A DNA stretch of 15,779 bases from Hyphomicrobiales bacterium (GTDB taxonomy: Bacteria; Pseudomonadota; Alphaproteobacteria; Rhizobiales; JAKIUO01): contig JALXEI010000204.1 of assembly GCA_027069645.1 (NCBI GenBank), positions 1 through 15,779 of the forward strand. Reading direction: 5' to 3'. Shown piece by piece: positions 7,943-14,863 of the stretch. The number at the start of each line of letters is the position of its first letter. Positions within the stretch are counted from its first letter, which is position 1. The translations under genes and the position numbers were made by a program. The notes beneath the pieces are model-generated. The model searched no databases. It was not told where the DNA came from and saw only the letters and a list, made by a program, of their open reading frames with translations.

Positions 7943-7947
7943 CAATT

Positions 7948-9357
7948 ATGTCAGATGCCAGTGCAATCCTTGGCCGTATCAAGGAAGAGGAAATTAAATA
8001 TATTGACCTGCGGTTCACCGATCCGAGGGGCAAACTGCAACATCTCACGATGGATATATCGGAAATGGATGCCGATGCATTCACCGACGGTATTCCGTTC
8101 GACGGTTCTTCAATCGCCGGCTGGAAAGCCATCAACGAAAGCGACATGCTGTTGATGCCGGTCACCGAAACCGCCCATGTTGATCCGTTTTATGGTCAAA
8201 AGACCCTTGCGATTTTCTGTGACATTCTCGAACCGAACACAGGCGAGCGTTATTCACGTGATCCCCGTGGTACAGCGCGCAAGGCAGAGGCCTATCTGGC
8301 TTCAACAGGTATTGGTGATGCCGCATTTTTCGGCCCCGAACCCGAATTTTTCATGTTTGACGATGTGCGGTTCAATTCCGACCCGTACAATACCGGCTTC
8401 AAACTTGATGACGTTGAACTGCCTTCGAACACCGGCAGGAAAATGGAAACCGGCAATATGGGGCACCGGCCGCGCACAAAGGGCGGCTATTTCCCGGTCA
8501 ATCCGGTCGACAGTTGCCAGGATGTACGTTCGGAAATGCTCACTGTGATGAAAGCAATGGGCGTTGCCACCGAAAAACACCATCATGAAGTTGCTTCCGC
8601 CCAGCATGAGCTGGGTCTGAAATTTGCCAGCCTGACAACATCGGCCGACAATGTGCAAATCTATAAATATGTCGTGCACAATGTCGCCGACACCTATGGT
8701 AAAACCGCAACCTTCATGCCCAAACCTGTTTTCGGTGATAATGGTACAGGCATGCATGTCCATCAGTCCATCTTCAAGGGCGGCGAGCCTGTCTTTGCCG
8801 GCAACCAGTATGCCGATCTGTCTCAGGAATGCCTCTATTATATCGGTGGCATCCTGAAGCATGCCAAAGCGCTCAATGCCTTCACAAACCCCTCGACCAA
8901 CAGTTACAAGCGACTGGTCCCCGGTTATGAAGCACCGGTCCTGCTGGCCTATTCCGCCCGGAACCGCTCGGCCTCCTGCCGTATCCCGCATGTTTCCAAC
9001 CCGAAGGGCAAGCGTATGGAAATCCGTTTCCCGGATCCAACCGCCAACCCCTATCTGGCCTTTTCCGCCATGCTGATGGCCGGCCTTGACGGCATCGAGA
9101 ACAAGATTGATCCTGGCCAGCCAATGGACAAGGATCTCTATGACCTGCCCGCTGCCGAACTGGCCAATATTCCCACCGTTTGCGGCAGTCTGCGCGAAGC
9201 GCTCGCCGCTCTCAAGGCCGACAACGCTTTCCTGACCAAAGGCGGTGTGTTTACCGAGGATCAGATCGATGGTTATATCGAACTCAAAACCGAGGAATGT
9301 GATCGTTACGACATGACACCTCATCCGGTTGAATTTGATATGTATTACAGCGTCTGA
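7948..9357 (+). CDS. glnA: Glutamine synthetase type I
   Basis: The enzyme makes glutamine from glutamate, ammonium and ATP in the cytosol as a dodecamer. From the ATG at 7948 the product has 469 residues, the standard GSI length, and begins like alphaproteobacterial GlnA (Y-I-D-L-R-F-T-D-P-R-G-K near residue 16). Visible signatures are F-D-G-S-S-I-A-G-W near 50, the metal-binding G-P-E-P-E-F-F near 129, the ATP-site motif K-P-V-F-G-D-N-G-T-G-M-H-V-H-Q-S near 260, and the adenylylation motif ending D-K-D-L-Y with Y398 (Tyr397 in E. coli numbering without Met). It should therefore be switched by GlnE in answer to PII, encoded just upstream. It is probably co-transcribed with glnB and closed by the terminator at 9384-9416. 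The frame is open back to the glnB stop, so a longer isoform cannot be excluded. Confidence 0.97.
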   Translation: MSDASAILGRIKEEEIKYIDLRFTDPRGKLQHLTMDISEMDADAFTDGIPFDGSSIAGWKAINESDMLLMPVTETAHVDPFYGQKTLAIFCDILEPNTGERYSRDPRGTARKAEAYLASTGIGDAAFFGPEPEFFMFDDVRFNSDPYNTGFKLDDVELPSNTGRKMETGNMGHRPRTKGGYFPVNPVDSCQDVRSEMLTVMKAMGVATEKHHHEVASAQHELGLKFASLTTSADNVQIYKYVVHNVADTYGKTATFMPKPVFGDNGTGMHVHQSIFKGGEPVFAGNQYADLSQECLYYIGGILKHAKALNAFTNPSTNSYKRLVPGYEAPVLLAYSARNRSASCRIPHVSNPKGKRMEIRFPDPTANPYLAFSAMLMAGLDGIENKIDPGQPMDKDLYDLPAAELANIPTVCGSLREALAALKADNAFLTKGGVFTEDQIDGYIELKTEECDRYDMTPHPVEFDMYYSV

Positions 9358-9383
9358 TCAACCGGACAACCGAATATATCCAG

Positions 9384-9416
9384 AGGAGCGGGGCCTGTCG
9401 GCTCCGCTCTTTTTTT
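9384..9416 (+). terminator. Intrinsic terminator of glnB-glnA
   Basis: GAGCGGGGCC (9386-9395) pairs with GGCTCCGCTC (9400-9409), with one G-T wobble, around the loop TGTC, and seven T residues follow (9410-9416). The G+C-rich 10-bp stem and T-run lie about 30 nt after the glnA stop. Confidence 0.92.
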
Positions 9417-9536
9417 GCACCACGTCTTTGCCTTGCCGGTCAGTCACTATGACGCCGCAAAAGCTCTTTTATGCCCGGCCAAAACTCTGCTACAAAAGTG
9501 TCGAAGGGAGTTGGCTGACCAGCAACGGAGAATAAA

Positions 9537-10769
9537 ATGTCCCATCGTTCACCTGCTCATTCCTGTGATATTGCCATTGTCGGTGGCGGCGCCGCCGGAC
9601 TTACTGCGGCCTGTGCGATGGCGCGAGAGGGCCTGGAGGTCATCTGTTTCGATAAAAGTTTCGGCTTTGACGGTGAAAAAAAAGGCGATACGCGTACGAT
9701 TGCGCTGTTACAAAACTCCGTTTATCTGCTGCAAAATATCGGTGTGTGGAAAAAGTGCGAGCAATATGCACAACCTCTGGATGTCATGAGGGTTGTAGAT
9801 GATACCGGACGTTTTCCCCCTGTCGCCGAAGCCCGTTTCGAGGCCCGCGAGCTGGGATCCGATCCCTTTGGCTACAATATTCCCAACGACCGGCTGGTTT
9901 CAGCGCTGGCACAACATGCCGAAGAAATGCCAAATATCACACTTCTGCCGACACAGGGGGTCGCCAGTATAGACAATCTTGCCAGCAGGGCGACAGTCCG
10001 GACGGTGGAGGGGCAAAGCTTTACGGTTTCTCTTGTTGTCGGTGCAGATGGCGCGGGGTCTATGGCCCGTCGTGAAGCCGGTATCACTACAACGGACTGG
10101 AAGTACAACCAGACCGCTATAGCCTGCTGGTTCAGTCATTCTCTGCCGCACAAAAATATATCAACCGAGTTTCATCGCACATCCGGTCCGCTCGTTGTTG
10201 TGCCGATGCAGGGAGACCAGTGCGGTCTTGTCCGGGTGGAAACCCCGGAAAATGCCGAGCGATTAATGTCTCTCGACGAAAAATCCTTCGCCGGGGAACT
10301 GCAAACGGCAATCCACGGTTCACTGGGGACAATTTCGAAAGTGAGCAAACGCAGCGCTTTTCCCTTGTCCGGTCTTGTTGCGAACAGTTTTGCAAAGGGA
10401 CGTACCGTGCTGATCGGACATGCCGCCCATGTTCTCCCGCCGATCGGTGCCCAGGGACTGAATCTTGGTCTTCGGGATGCCGCCATGATTGCCGATATTG
10501 TCGCAAAGGCGGACATGCGGGCACAGGATCCAGGCAGCATGCAGGTTATAAATGAATATAACCGCTTGCGACGTACCGATATACTCAGCCGCACCTTCAC
10601 CGTCGATTTTCTAAACCGATCATTGCTGCACGGCTGGTTTCCACCTCTTCAGGTGACAAGAGCTCTTGGTGTGCAACTTTTAAAATGGATTCCACCTCTT
10701 CGCAAAACAGTCATGCGCGAGGGAATCGCTCCCGGCAGCCACCTCCCGCCCCTTATGCACGCCAGATAA
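9537..10769 (+). CDS. UbiH/UbiF/COQ6-family FAD-dependent hydroxylase
   Basis: This 410-residue flavoprotein monooxygenase belongs to the family that hydroxylates the ubiquinone ring using FAD, NAD(P)H and oxygen, probably at the inner membrane face. The N-terminal dinucleotide fold has V-G-G-G-A-A-G (G16, G18, G21). D-T-R-T-I-A-L (51-57) is the family's D-x-R motif, G-A-D-G-A-G-S starts at 169, and the second FAD motif at 294-307 ends P-P-I-G-A-Q-G-L-N-L-G. In that motif the residue after the first glycine is H295, where I would expect D, E or N. The ATG at 9537 has CGGAG ending 6 nt before it. It follows the glnA terminator and precedes the acyltransferase gene by 104 bp on the same strand. 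Which ring position it modifies (UbiH, UbiF, UbiI or UbiL-like) cannot be read from sequence, so I give no symbol. Confidence 0.9.
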   Translation: MSHRSPAHSCDIAIVGGGAAGLTAACAMAREGLEVICFDKSFGFDGEKKGDTRTIALLQNSVYLLQNIGVWKKCEQYAQPLDVMRVVDDTGRFPPVAEARFEARELGSDPFGYNIPNDRLVSALAQHAEEMPNITLLPTQGVASIDNLASRATVRTVEGQSFTVSLVVGADGAGSMARREAGITTTDWKYNQTAIACWFSHSLPHKNISTEFHRTSGPLVVVPMQGDQCGLVRVETPENAERLMSLDEKSFAGELQTAIHGSLGTISKVSKRSAFPLSGLVANSFAKGRTVLIGHAAHVLPPIGAQGLNLGLRDAAMIADIVAKADMRAQDPGSMQVINEYNRLRRTDILSRTFTVDFLNRSLLHGWFPPLQVTRALGVQLLKWIPPLRKTVMREGIAPGSHLPPLMHAR

Positions 10770-10873
10770 ACGATTCCCTAACATTGACTTTCCGCATCAA
10801 TATGAAATGCTGATACAAACTCGTCGATCAGCAATCTGTTGATCCGGCACATCCAGTCATTACAGAGGGTTTC

Positions 10874-11779
10874 ATGGCCTTTCTTACCGAATTGCGCTAC
10901 GGCGTTGAATATGTTGCCCTGCGTCTGGTGGTGTTTATTGTTCGTTTGTTCCCCCTTGACCGGGCGGTGAAAATCTCCGCTGCAACCTGGCGCAAGCTGG
11001 CCCCGAAAAGCAAACGCCGACACCGGCGTGCCCTTCATAATCTTGCTATTGCATTTCCGGACAAAACACCGCAGGAGCGAGAACAGATCGCTCTTGAGGC
11101 CTGGTCCAATCTCGGTCGGGTCATGGTTGAAACCATGCAACTGGATCGTATCTTGCGGCAACCCGAACGCATCGAAATTATCAATCCGAAAATTCTTGAG
11201 CGCTATCGCGGCAAGCTGGGGCCGCTGATTTGCTGTTCCCTCCACAGCGGCAACTGGGAACTGGCGACCTGGCCTCTTGTCGCTGTTGAGGCTCACCCGG
11301 CAGCCATATACCGGCTGGTCAGCAATCCCTATGTTGACAACTATCTGCGAAAGCAGAGAGAGAGACTTTATCCCGGGGGAATGTTCTCGCGCGGTGCCGG
11401 GCGGATTAACAGAATGGCCGGTCTTGATACCGCCCGCCAGATCGGGGCCTATCTGCGCGATGGCGGGCGCATCGCCATGCTGGCAGATCTTTATGATCGC
11501 CGCGGCGTCGAGGTTCCCTTCTTTGGTCACCCGGCTTCGAGCATCACCTTTCCGGCCCTGCTCGCTCGACGACTCGGTTGCCGGTTGTGGGTCGGGCGCT
11601 GCATCAGGGTCGGGACCCAGTCCCGTTTCAAGGTGGAAATGAAGGAATTGAAAGTCAGCTTCAGCGATGACAGGGATGCGGATATCAGGGAAATCACTGC
11701 GGCCATACAACTTCAGTTTGAACAGTGGATCAGGGAATATCCGGAGCAGTGGATGTGGTCCAATCGCAAGTGGGCGTAA
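10874..11779 (+). CDS. Lipid A biosynthesis acyltransferase (LpxL/HtrB family)
   Basis: The 301-residue product belongs to the late lipid A acyltransferases, inner-membrane enzymes that transfer an acyl chain from acyl-ACP onto the acyloxyacyl positions of the lipid A precursor. A hydrophobic N-terminal segment (about 12-27) anchors it. The catalytic H-x4-E motif is present as H124-S-G-N-W-E129. Other family marks are N-L-A-I-A-F-P near 56, the D-G-G-R-I-A-M-L-A-D-L-Y region near 195-206 followed by V-P-F-F-G, and the C-terminal P-E-Q-W-M-W. Length is typical. The ATG at 10874 has AGAGGG a few bases upstream. It lies downstream of the UbiH-family gene and converges with the IalB-family gene. 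Donor chain and acceptor position cannot be told, and a general acyltransferase of the same family (for example aminolipid-specific) is possible. Confidence 0.92.
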   Translation: MAFLTELRYGVEYVALRLVVFIVRLFPLDRAVKISAATWRKLAPKSKRRHRRALHNLAIAFPDKTPQEREQIALEAWSNLGRVMVETMQLDRILRQPERIEIINPKILERYRGKLGPLICCSLHSGNWELATWPLVAVEAHPAAIYRLVSNPYVDNYLRKQRERLYPGGMFSRGAGRINRMAGLDTARQIGAYLRDGGRIAMLADLYDRRGVEVPFFGHPASSITFPALLARRLGCRLWVGRCIRVGTQSRFKVEMKELKVSFSDDRDADIREITAAIQLQFEQWIREYPEQWMWSNRKWA

Positions 11780-11844
11780 CCCTTGAAACCGCAGTTCTCA
11801 CGGCATGGCCGGATGGAAGCCTGTCCGGCTCCGGTTCACAGAGC

Positions 11845-11885
11845 AAACAAAATGCCCGGCAGAAATCCGATACGGTCTGCCGGGC
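11845..11885 (-). terminator. Terminator between the convergent acyltransferase and IalB genes
   Basis: GCCCGGCAGA (11854-11863) and TCTGCCGGGC (11876-11885) form a perfect 10-bp stem around a 12-nt loop. On the minus strand the stem is followed by ATTTTGTTT, so it should end the IalB-family transcript. On the plus strand no T-run follows, so it may only slow transcription from the acyltransferase side. Confidence 0.75.
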
Positions 11886-11918
11886 TATTGTCGATCGCTG
11901 TCTCTTCACAGACACCGC

Positions 11919-12662
11919 TTATTTTTTCTTTTTCGCCTGCGCCGCAGCCTGCTGTTTCTTCAACAGGGCAATCTGCTGTTTGCGAATCGCCAGCATCTGC
12001 TTTTGCCAGGCTTTTCGATAGGCAGCTTCATCGGCCGGTTTCCCGTCAAGGGCTTTGCCAAACCCGCTGAGGGTAAAGGGAAGACCCAGCGTTTTGGGTC
12101 CATTCTTGCCGGCAACAAATATGCGCTTGCCTTTCTTCATCTCATCCAGAATCGCCTTGGTTGCCTTGGCCTGGGCGACACAGCCAAACTGATCACAATA
12201 GACATATTTCAGCTTGTGTATCTTGTGGTCATCAATCTTGATGATCACACCGGACAAAATGGCCCATCTTGCGCCCACGCGGGCAGCACCGTTCACAACC
12301 TTGCCTGTCTTTTTGTCTTTCCCTTTTACCGGAACAATCCAGATGTGAGGAAGGGTAACAACAATCGAGGCCCCCTTGCCTTCAATCTCTTCAACGGCAA
12401 TCGGCGCATAGGGAACCATATTGGCCCGGTCCAGATAGTCCGCCCGCGTAACACACAGTTTCGGTTTTCCCTTCGGTGTTTTCGGGCACAGTTTGATCCA
12501 GGGCTGATTCGGCTCTCCTGCCTTTTGACTTTTCAGTTTGGCCTGATCCTTGGCAAAGGCCGGCGCTACCACCATTCCCGCTGCCATAACAATCGCCAGA
12601 ACCATTCTCCCGGCCATCCGGGATGTGGAAGCCGGTCCATTTGCAAACAGTTTGCTGGTCAT
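11919..12662 (-). CDS. Invasion-associated locus B (IalB) family periplasmic protein
   Basis: The 247-residue product begins with a signal peptide whose hydrophobic core runs about 20-36 and ends A-P-A-F-A before K38. The mature part has the IalB pattern: W-I-K-L-C-P-K, a second cysteine in L-C-V-T (C59 and C70), a hydrophobic strand with the I-D-D-H-K-I-H-K-L-K-Y motif, and a C156/C161 pair in Y-C-D-Q-F-G-C, followed by K-K-G-K-R and L-P-F-T-L-S-G-F. The cysteine pairs may form disulphides. IalB proteins are periplasmic or outer-membrane associated, widespread in alphaproteobacteria, and only in Bartonella linked to erythrocyte invasion; the name implies no virulence here. Residues 213-247 add a lysine-, glutamine- and alanine-rich helical tail ending in four lysines. 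The ATG at 12662 has AAAGG 10 nt upstream; ATGs at codons 16 and 20 are alternatives. Confidence 0.88.
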   Translation of the reverse strand: MTSKLFANGPASTSRMAGRMVLAIVMAAGMVVAPAFAKDQAKLKSQKAGEPNQPWIKLCPKTPKGKPKLCVTRADYLDRANMVPYAPIAVEEIEGKGASIVVTLPHIWIVPVKGKDKKTGKVVNGAARVGARWAILSGVIIKIDDHKIHKLKYVYCDQFGCVAQAKATKAILDEMKKGKRIFVAGKNGPKTLGLPFTLSGFGKALDGKPADEAAYRKAWQKQMLAIRKQQIALLKKQQAAAQAKKKK

Positions 12663-12684
12663 TCAATTCAACCTTTCATTTCCC

Positions 12685-12700
12685 CCCGATCTTCATCGGG
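12685..12700 (-). promoter_or_regulatory. Small hairpin in the IalB leader
   Basis: CCCGAT and ATCGGG form a 6-bp stem with a 4-nt loop. On the minus strand it lies just before the AAAGG ribosome-binding site of the IalB-family gene, so it could protect the transcript or affect translation. The pairing is direct; the role is inferred. Confidence 0.35.
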
Positions 12701-12718
12701 TTTCATTCAGTTCCTGTT

Positions 12719-12753
12719 GACACAATATTGAGCAGAATCGCCCGACACAATAT
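12719..12753. repeat. Ten-base direct repeat in the divergent spacer
   Basis: GACACAATAT occurs at 12719-12728 and again at 12744-12753, a 25-bp period. The copies lie 57-91 bp upstream of the IalB start, where an operator could sit. Chance cannot be excluded. Confidence 0.4.
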
Positions 12754-12810
12754 CAACCCTCCCCCGCCAGAGTCGGCGTGTTAAGATACATAAATGAATT
12801 CAGGCGCATC

Positions 12811-12847
12811 CAAATAAGGCAATGACGTGGCAAAGCTGCCTTATTTG
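12811..12847. repeat. Eleven-base perfect inverted repeat
   Basis: CAAATAAGGCA (12811-12821) and TGCCTTATTTG (12837-12847) are perfect reverse complements separated by 15 nt. There is no T-run on either side and no gene end nearby, so it is not an evident terminator. It may be an operator or part of a structured RNA. Confidence 0.55.
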
Positions 12848-13021
12848 CCCCGACTATCAACAAAAACACGCGGCCCGGGTGATTTCCTGGTCCAACCGGT
12901 GCCGAAATGTTGCCAAAGCCTGATTGAATAATGTCCCTGTAAAAAAGGTTCCGAATCAGATACGCCATGTTATGCCTTGCGCGACCGGACCAGATATAAC
13001 GGAAAGAAGCAGGCACCAGCC

Positions 13022-14836
13022 ATGAAATCAAAAACTGTTCTCACCCGTCTTGCCCGCCTGCTGTTCATTGTCGTAACAGCCCTCACATCAGACATTGCGA
13101 TAGCAGCTCCACAGCACGGCATTGCGATGCACGGAAAACTTTTACATGGCGCGAACTTCAAACATTACAGCTTTGTCAATCCCGATGCCCCCAAAGGGGG
13201 GAAAATGGTCTATGCCGCGATTGGCGGTTTTGACAGCCTCAATCCCTTCATCATCCGTGGTCGTCCGGCCCCCAACCTGCGCAATTATGTTTTTGAAAGC
13301 CTGTTGTCGAGGGCCTATGATGAACCCTTCTCGCTTTACGGATTAATTGCAGAAACGGTGGAAACGCCGGAAGATCGAAGCTGGGTTTCGTTTAAAATAA
13401 ACAAAAACGCCCGCTTTTCGGATGGTACACCGGTAACCGTTGATGATGTTATATTTTCACATGCGCTGTTGCGCGATCACGGGCGCCCCAATCACCGCTT
13501 TTACTATTCAAAAGTGTCGAAAGTCGAAAAAATTGACAATGACACTGTAAAATTCACCTTCAAACCCGAAGGCGACCGCGAGATGCCCCTGATTATGGGG
13601 CTGATGCCAATCCTGCCACGGCATATATACAAACGACAGACCTTTGAAAAAACCACGCTGGTTCCACCGGTCGGTAGTGGCCCCTATCTTGTTGACAGGG
13701 TCAGAGCCGGGGAAAGCATTACCTACCGCCGCAATCCGGACTATTGGGGACGCGATTTGCCGGTCAACAGGGGGCGATACAATCTTGATGTCGTGAAGTT
13801 CCTGTTTTATCGCGATGCCAATGTACTGTTTGAGGATTTCAAAAAAGGCGTTCACCACCTGCGTATTGAACGAGATCCCGACCGCTGGGCCAAAGCCTAC
13901 CGGTTTCCGGCCCTTGAAAAGGGACGTGTCAGAAAAACCGAACTGAAACTTTCTATCCCTTCGGGCATGAAGGCCCTTGTCTTCAATACAAGACGTCAGA
14001 TTTTCTCTGATATCAGGGTCAGAAAAGCCCTTACCATGCTGTTCGATTTCGAATGGATCAATCGCAATATCTATCACAATCTCTATGTCCGCACCCGCAG
14101 CTTTTTTGACCGTTCCGAACTGTCAAGTGGCGGCCGGGCGGAAGACGAGACTGAACGCGCCCTGCTTGCCCCTTTCCCGGATGCCGTGACCCCGGAAATA
14201 GCGCGACATGGTTACAGGCCACCGGTCAGCGATGGTTCGGGGCGAAACCGCAAGGCCCGTCGCAAGGCGTTGCGGTTGTTGCAAAAGGCCGGTTATGTCC
14301 TGAAGGGGGGCGTGCTTGTGAATGGTAAAAGTGGCAAGCCGTTCGCATTTGAAATCCTCACAGCGCGTCGGGACCAGGAACGTTTGCTGCTCAACTATTC
14401 CAACAGCCTGAGATCCATCGGCATAAAGGCACGCTTGCGCATCGTCGACAGCGCCCAGTATCAGCAGCGCAAAACCACCTTTGATTTCGATATGACTGAC
14501 AATGAATGGCGCGCTTCCCTGTCGCCGGGGAACGAACAGAGTTTTCGCTGGAGCAGCAAAGCTGCCGACAGTCAGGGGAGCTACAACTTTGCCGGTGTCA
14601 AAAACCCGGCAGTTGATGCCATGATCAAAGCACTTTTGAAAGCGAAAACCCGCAAGGCGTTTGTATCCTGTGTTCGTGCCCTCGATCGTGTACTGCTGTC
14701 CGGCAACTATGTGATTCCTCTCTATCACACGCCCGCACAATGGCTGGCTCTATGGTCACCCCTTGAATTTCCGGCCAAAGGCTCCCTCTACGGATTGCGT
14801 CTTGACACCATCTGGCAGGACCCCGATAAAAAATAG
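13022..14836 (+). CDS. YejA-like oligopeptide/microcin-type ABC transporter substrate-binding protein
   Basis: The 604-residue product is a family-5 extracellular solute-binding protein. A signal peptide (1-28, ending D-I-A-I-A before A29-P30) is followed by H-G-I-A-M-H-G and the YejA-like F-V-N-P-D-A-P-K-G-G-K. Other family-5 features are D-S-L-N-P-F near residue 62, F-K-I-N-K-N-A-R-F-S-D-G-T-P-V-T near 125, P-P-V-G-S-G-P-Y near 210, Y-R-R-N-P-D-Y-W-G near 230 and R-K-A-L-T-M-L-F-D near 335. YejA binds oligopeptides or microcin C for the YejBEF importer. No permease or ATPase gene is visible, and the downstream neighbour is an AMP-ligase-like gene. I start at the ATG at 13022 because it gives a proper signal peptide; the in-frame codon at 12977 would add a charged leader. 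It has no lipobox cysteine, so it is soluble periplasmic. The ligand is unknown. Confidence 0.9.
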   Translation: MKSKTVLTRLARLLFIVVTALTSDIAIAAPQHGIAMHGKLLHGANFKHYSFVNPDAPKGGKMVYAAIGGFDSLNPFIIRGRPAPNLRNYVFESLLSRAYDEPFSLYGLIAETVETPEDRSWVSFKINKNARFSDGTPVTVDDVIFSHALLRDHGRPNHRFYYSKVSKVEKIDNDTVKFTFKPEGDREMPLIMGLMPILPRHIYKRQTFEKTTLVPPVGSGPYLVDRVRAGESITYRRNPDYWGRDLPVNRGRYNLDVVKFLFYRDANVLFEDFKKGVHHLRIERDPDRWAKAYRFPALEKGRVRKTELKLSIPSGMKALVFNTRRQIFSDIRVRKALTMLFDFEWINRNIYHNLYVRTRSFFDRSELSSGGRAEDETERALLAPFPDAVTPEIARHGYRPPVSDGSGRNRKARRKALRLLQKAGYVLKGGVLVNGKSGKPFAFEILTARRDQERLLLNYSNSLRSIGIKARLRIVDSAQYQQRKTTFDFDMTDNEWRASLSPGNEQSFRWSSKAADSQGSYNFAGVKNPAVDAMIKALLKAKTRKAFVSCVRALDRVLLSGNYVIPLYHTPAQWLALWSPLEFPAKGSLYGLRLDTIWQDPDKK

Positions 14837-14863
14837 GTATCATGGGTCTGATTCGCTTTGGGG

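Larger units (their letters stand above)
7540..7947 (+). other. Stop-free glnB-glnA linker: possible N-terminal extension of GlnA
   Basis: These 136 codons contain no stop in the glnA frame, which is also the glnB frame. The first in-frame ATG (7567) has no Shine-Dalgarno. A TTG at 7606 has GGA about 9 nt upstream and would add 114 residues to GlnA. The conceptual peptide is hydrophilic: a charged, possibly helical part (E-N-D-E-D-R-E-L-Q-E-K-I-K-R-I-R-D), then a disordered-looking stretch rich in S, T, E, P, A and K. By eye, ATA and AGG codons are denser than in glnA (three each here, against one and two in 469 codons). One antisense frame is also open, so openness alone is not proof. It also holds a GCGGATCCGC palindrome (7650-7659) and the hairpin at 7882-7901. 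It may be untranslated leader, an alternative GlnA start, or remnant coding DNA. Confidence 0.45.
12663..13021. other. Repeat-containing spacer between divergent IalB and YejA-like genes
   Basis: This 359-bp gap carries the upstream regions of two divergent genes. It contains a small hairpin next to the IalB start (12685-12700), a 10-bp direct repeat (12719-12728 and 12744-12753) and an 11-bp inverted repeat (12811-12847). I see no convincing coding frame or sigma-70 promoter. A TTGACA at 12717-12722 has no -10 at a suitable distance. Confidence 0.6.

Noticed and set aside
8302..9324. A 340-codon open frame on the minus strand inside glnA
   Set aside because: It lies wholly opposite an unmistakable glutamine synthetase and its peptide resembles no family I know. 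Antisense openness of this kind follows from codon bias.
10778..11710. A 310-codon minus-strand frame opposite the acyltransferase gene
   Set aside because: The plus-strand LpxL-family gene is certain from its motifs, and the antisense peptide has no domain-like pattern.
11808..11829. A GCCGGA/TCCGGC inverted repeat after the acyltransferase gene
   Set aside because: The 6-bp stem with a 10-nt loop has no T-run and is weaker than the adjacent 10-bp hairpin, so I do not call it a terminator.
12717..12722. A perfect TTGACA resembling a sigma-70 -35 box
   Set aside because: No acceptable -10 box lies 16-18 nt downstream, and the nearest plus-strand gene starts about 300 bp away.
11805..12731. 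A 308-codon plus-strand frame across the IalB region
   Set aside because: It is antisense to the IalB-family gene, which has a signal peptide, cysteine pairs and its own terminator.
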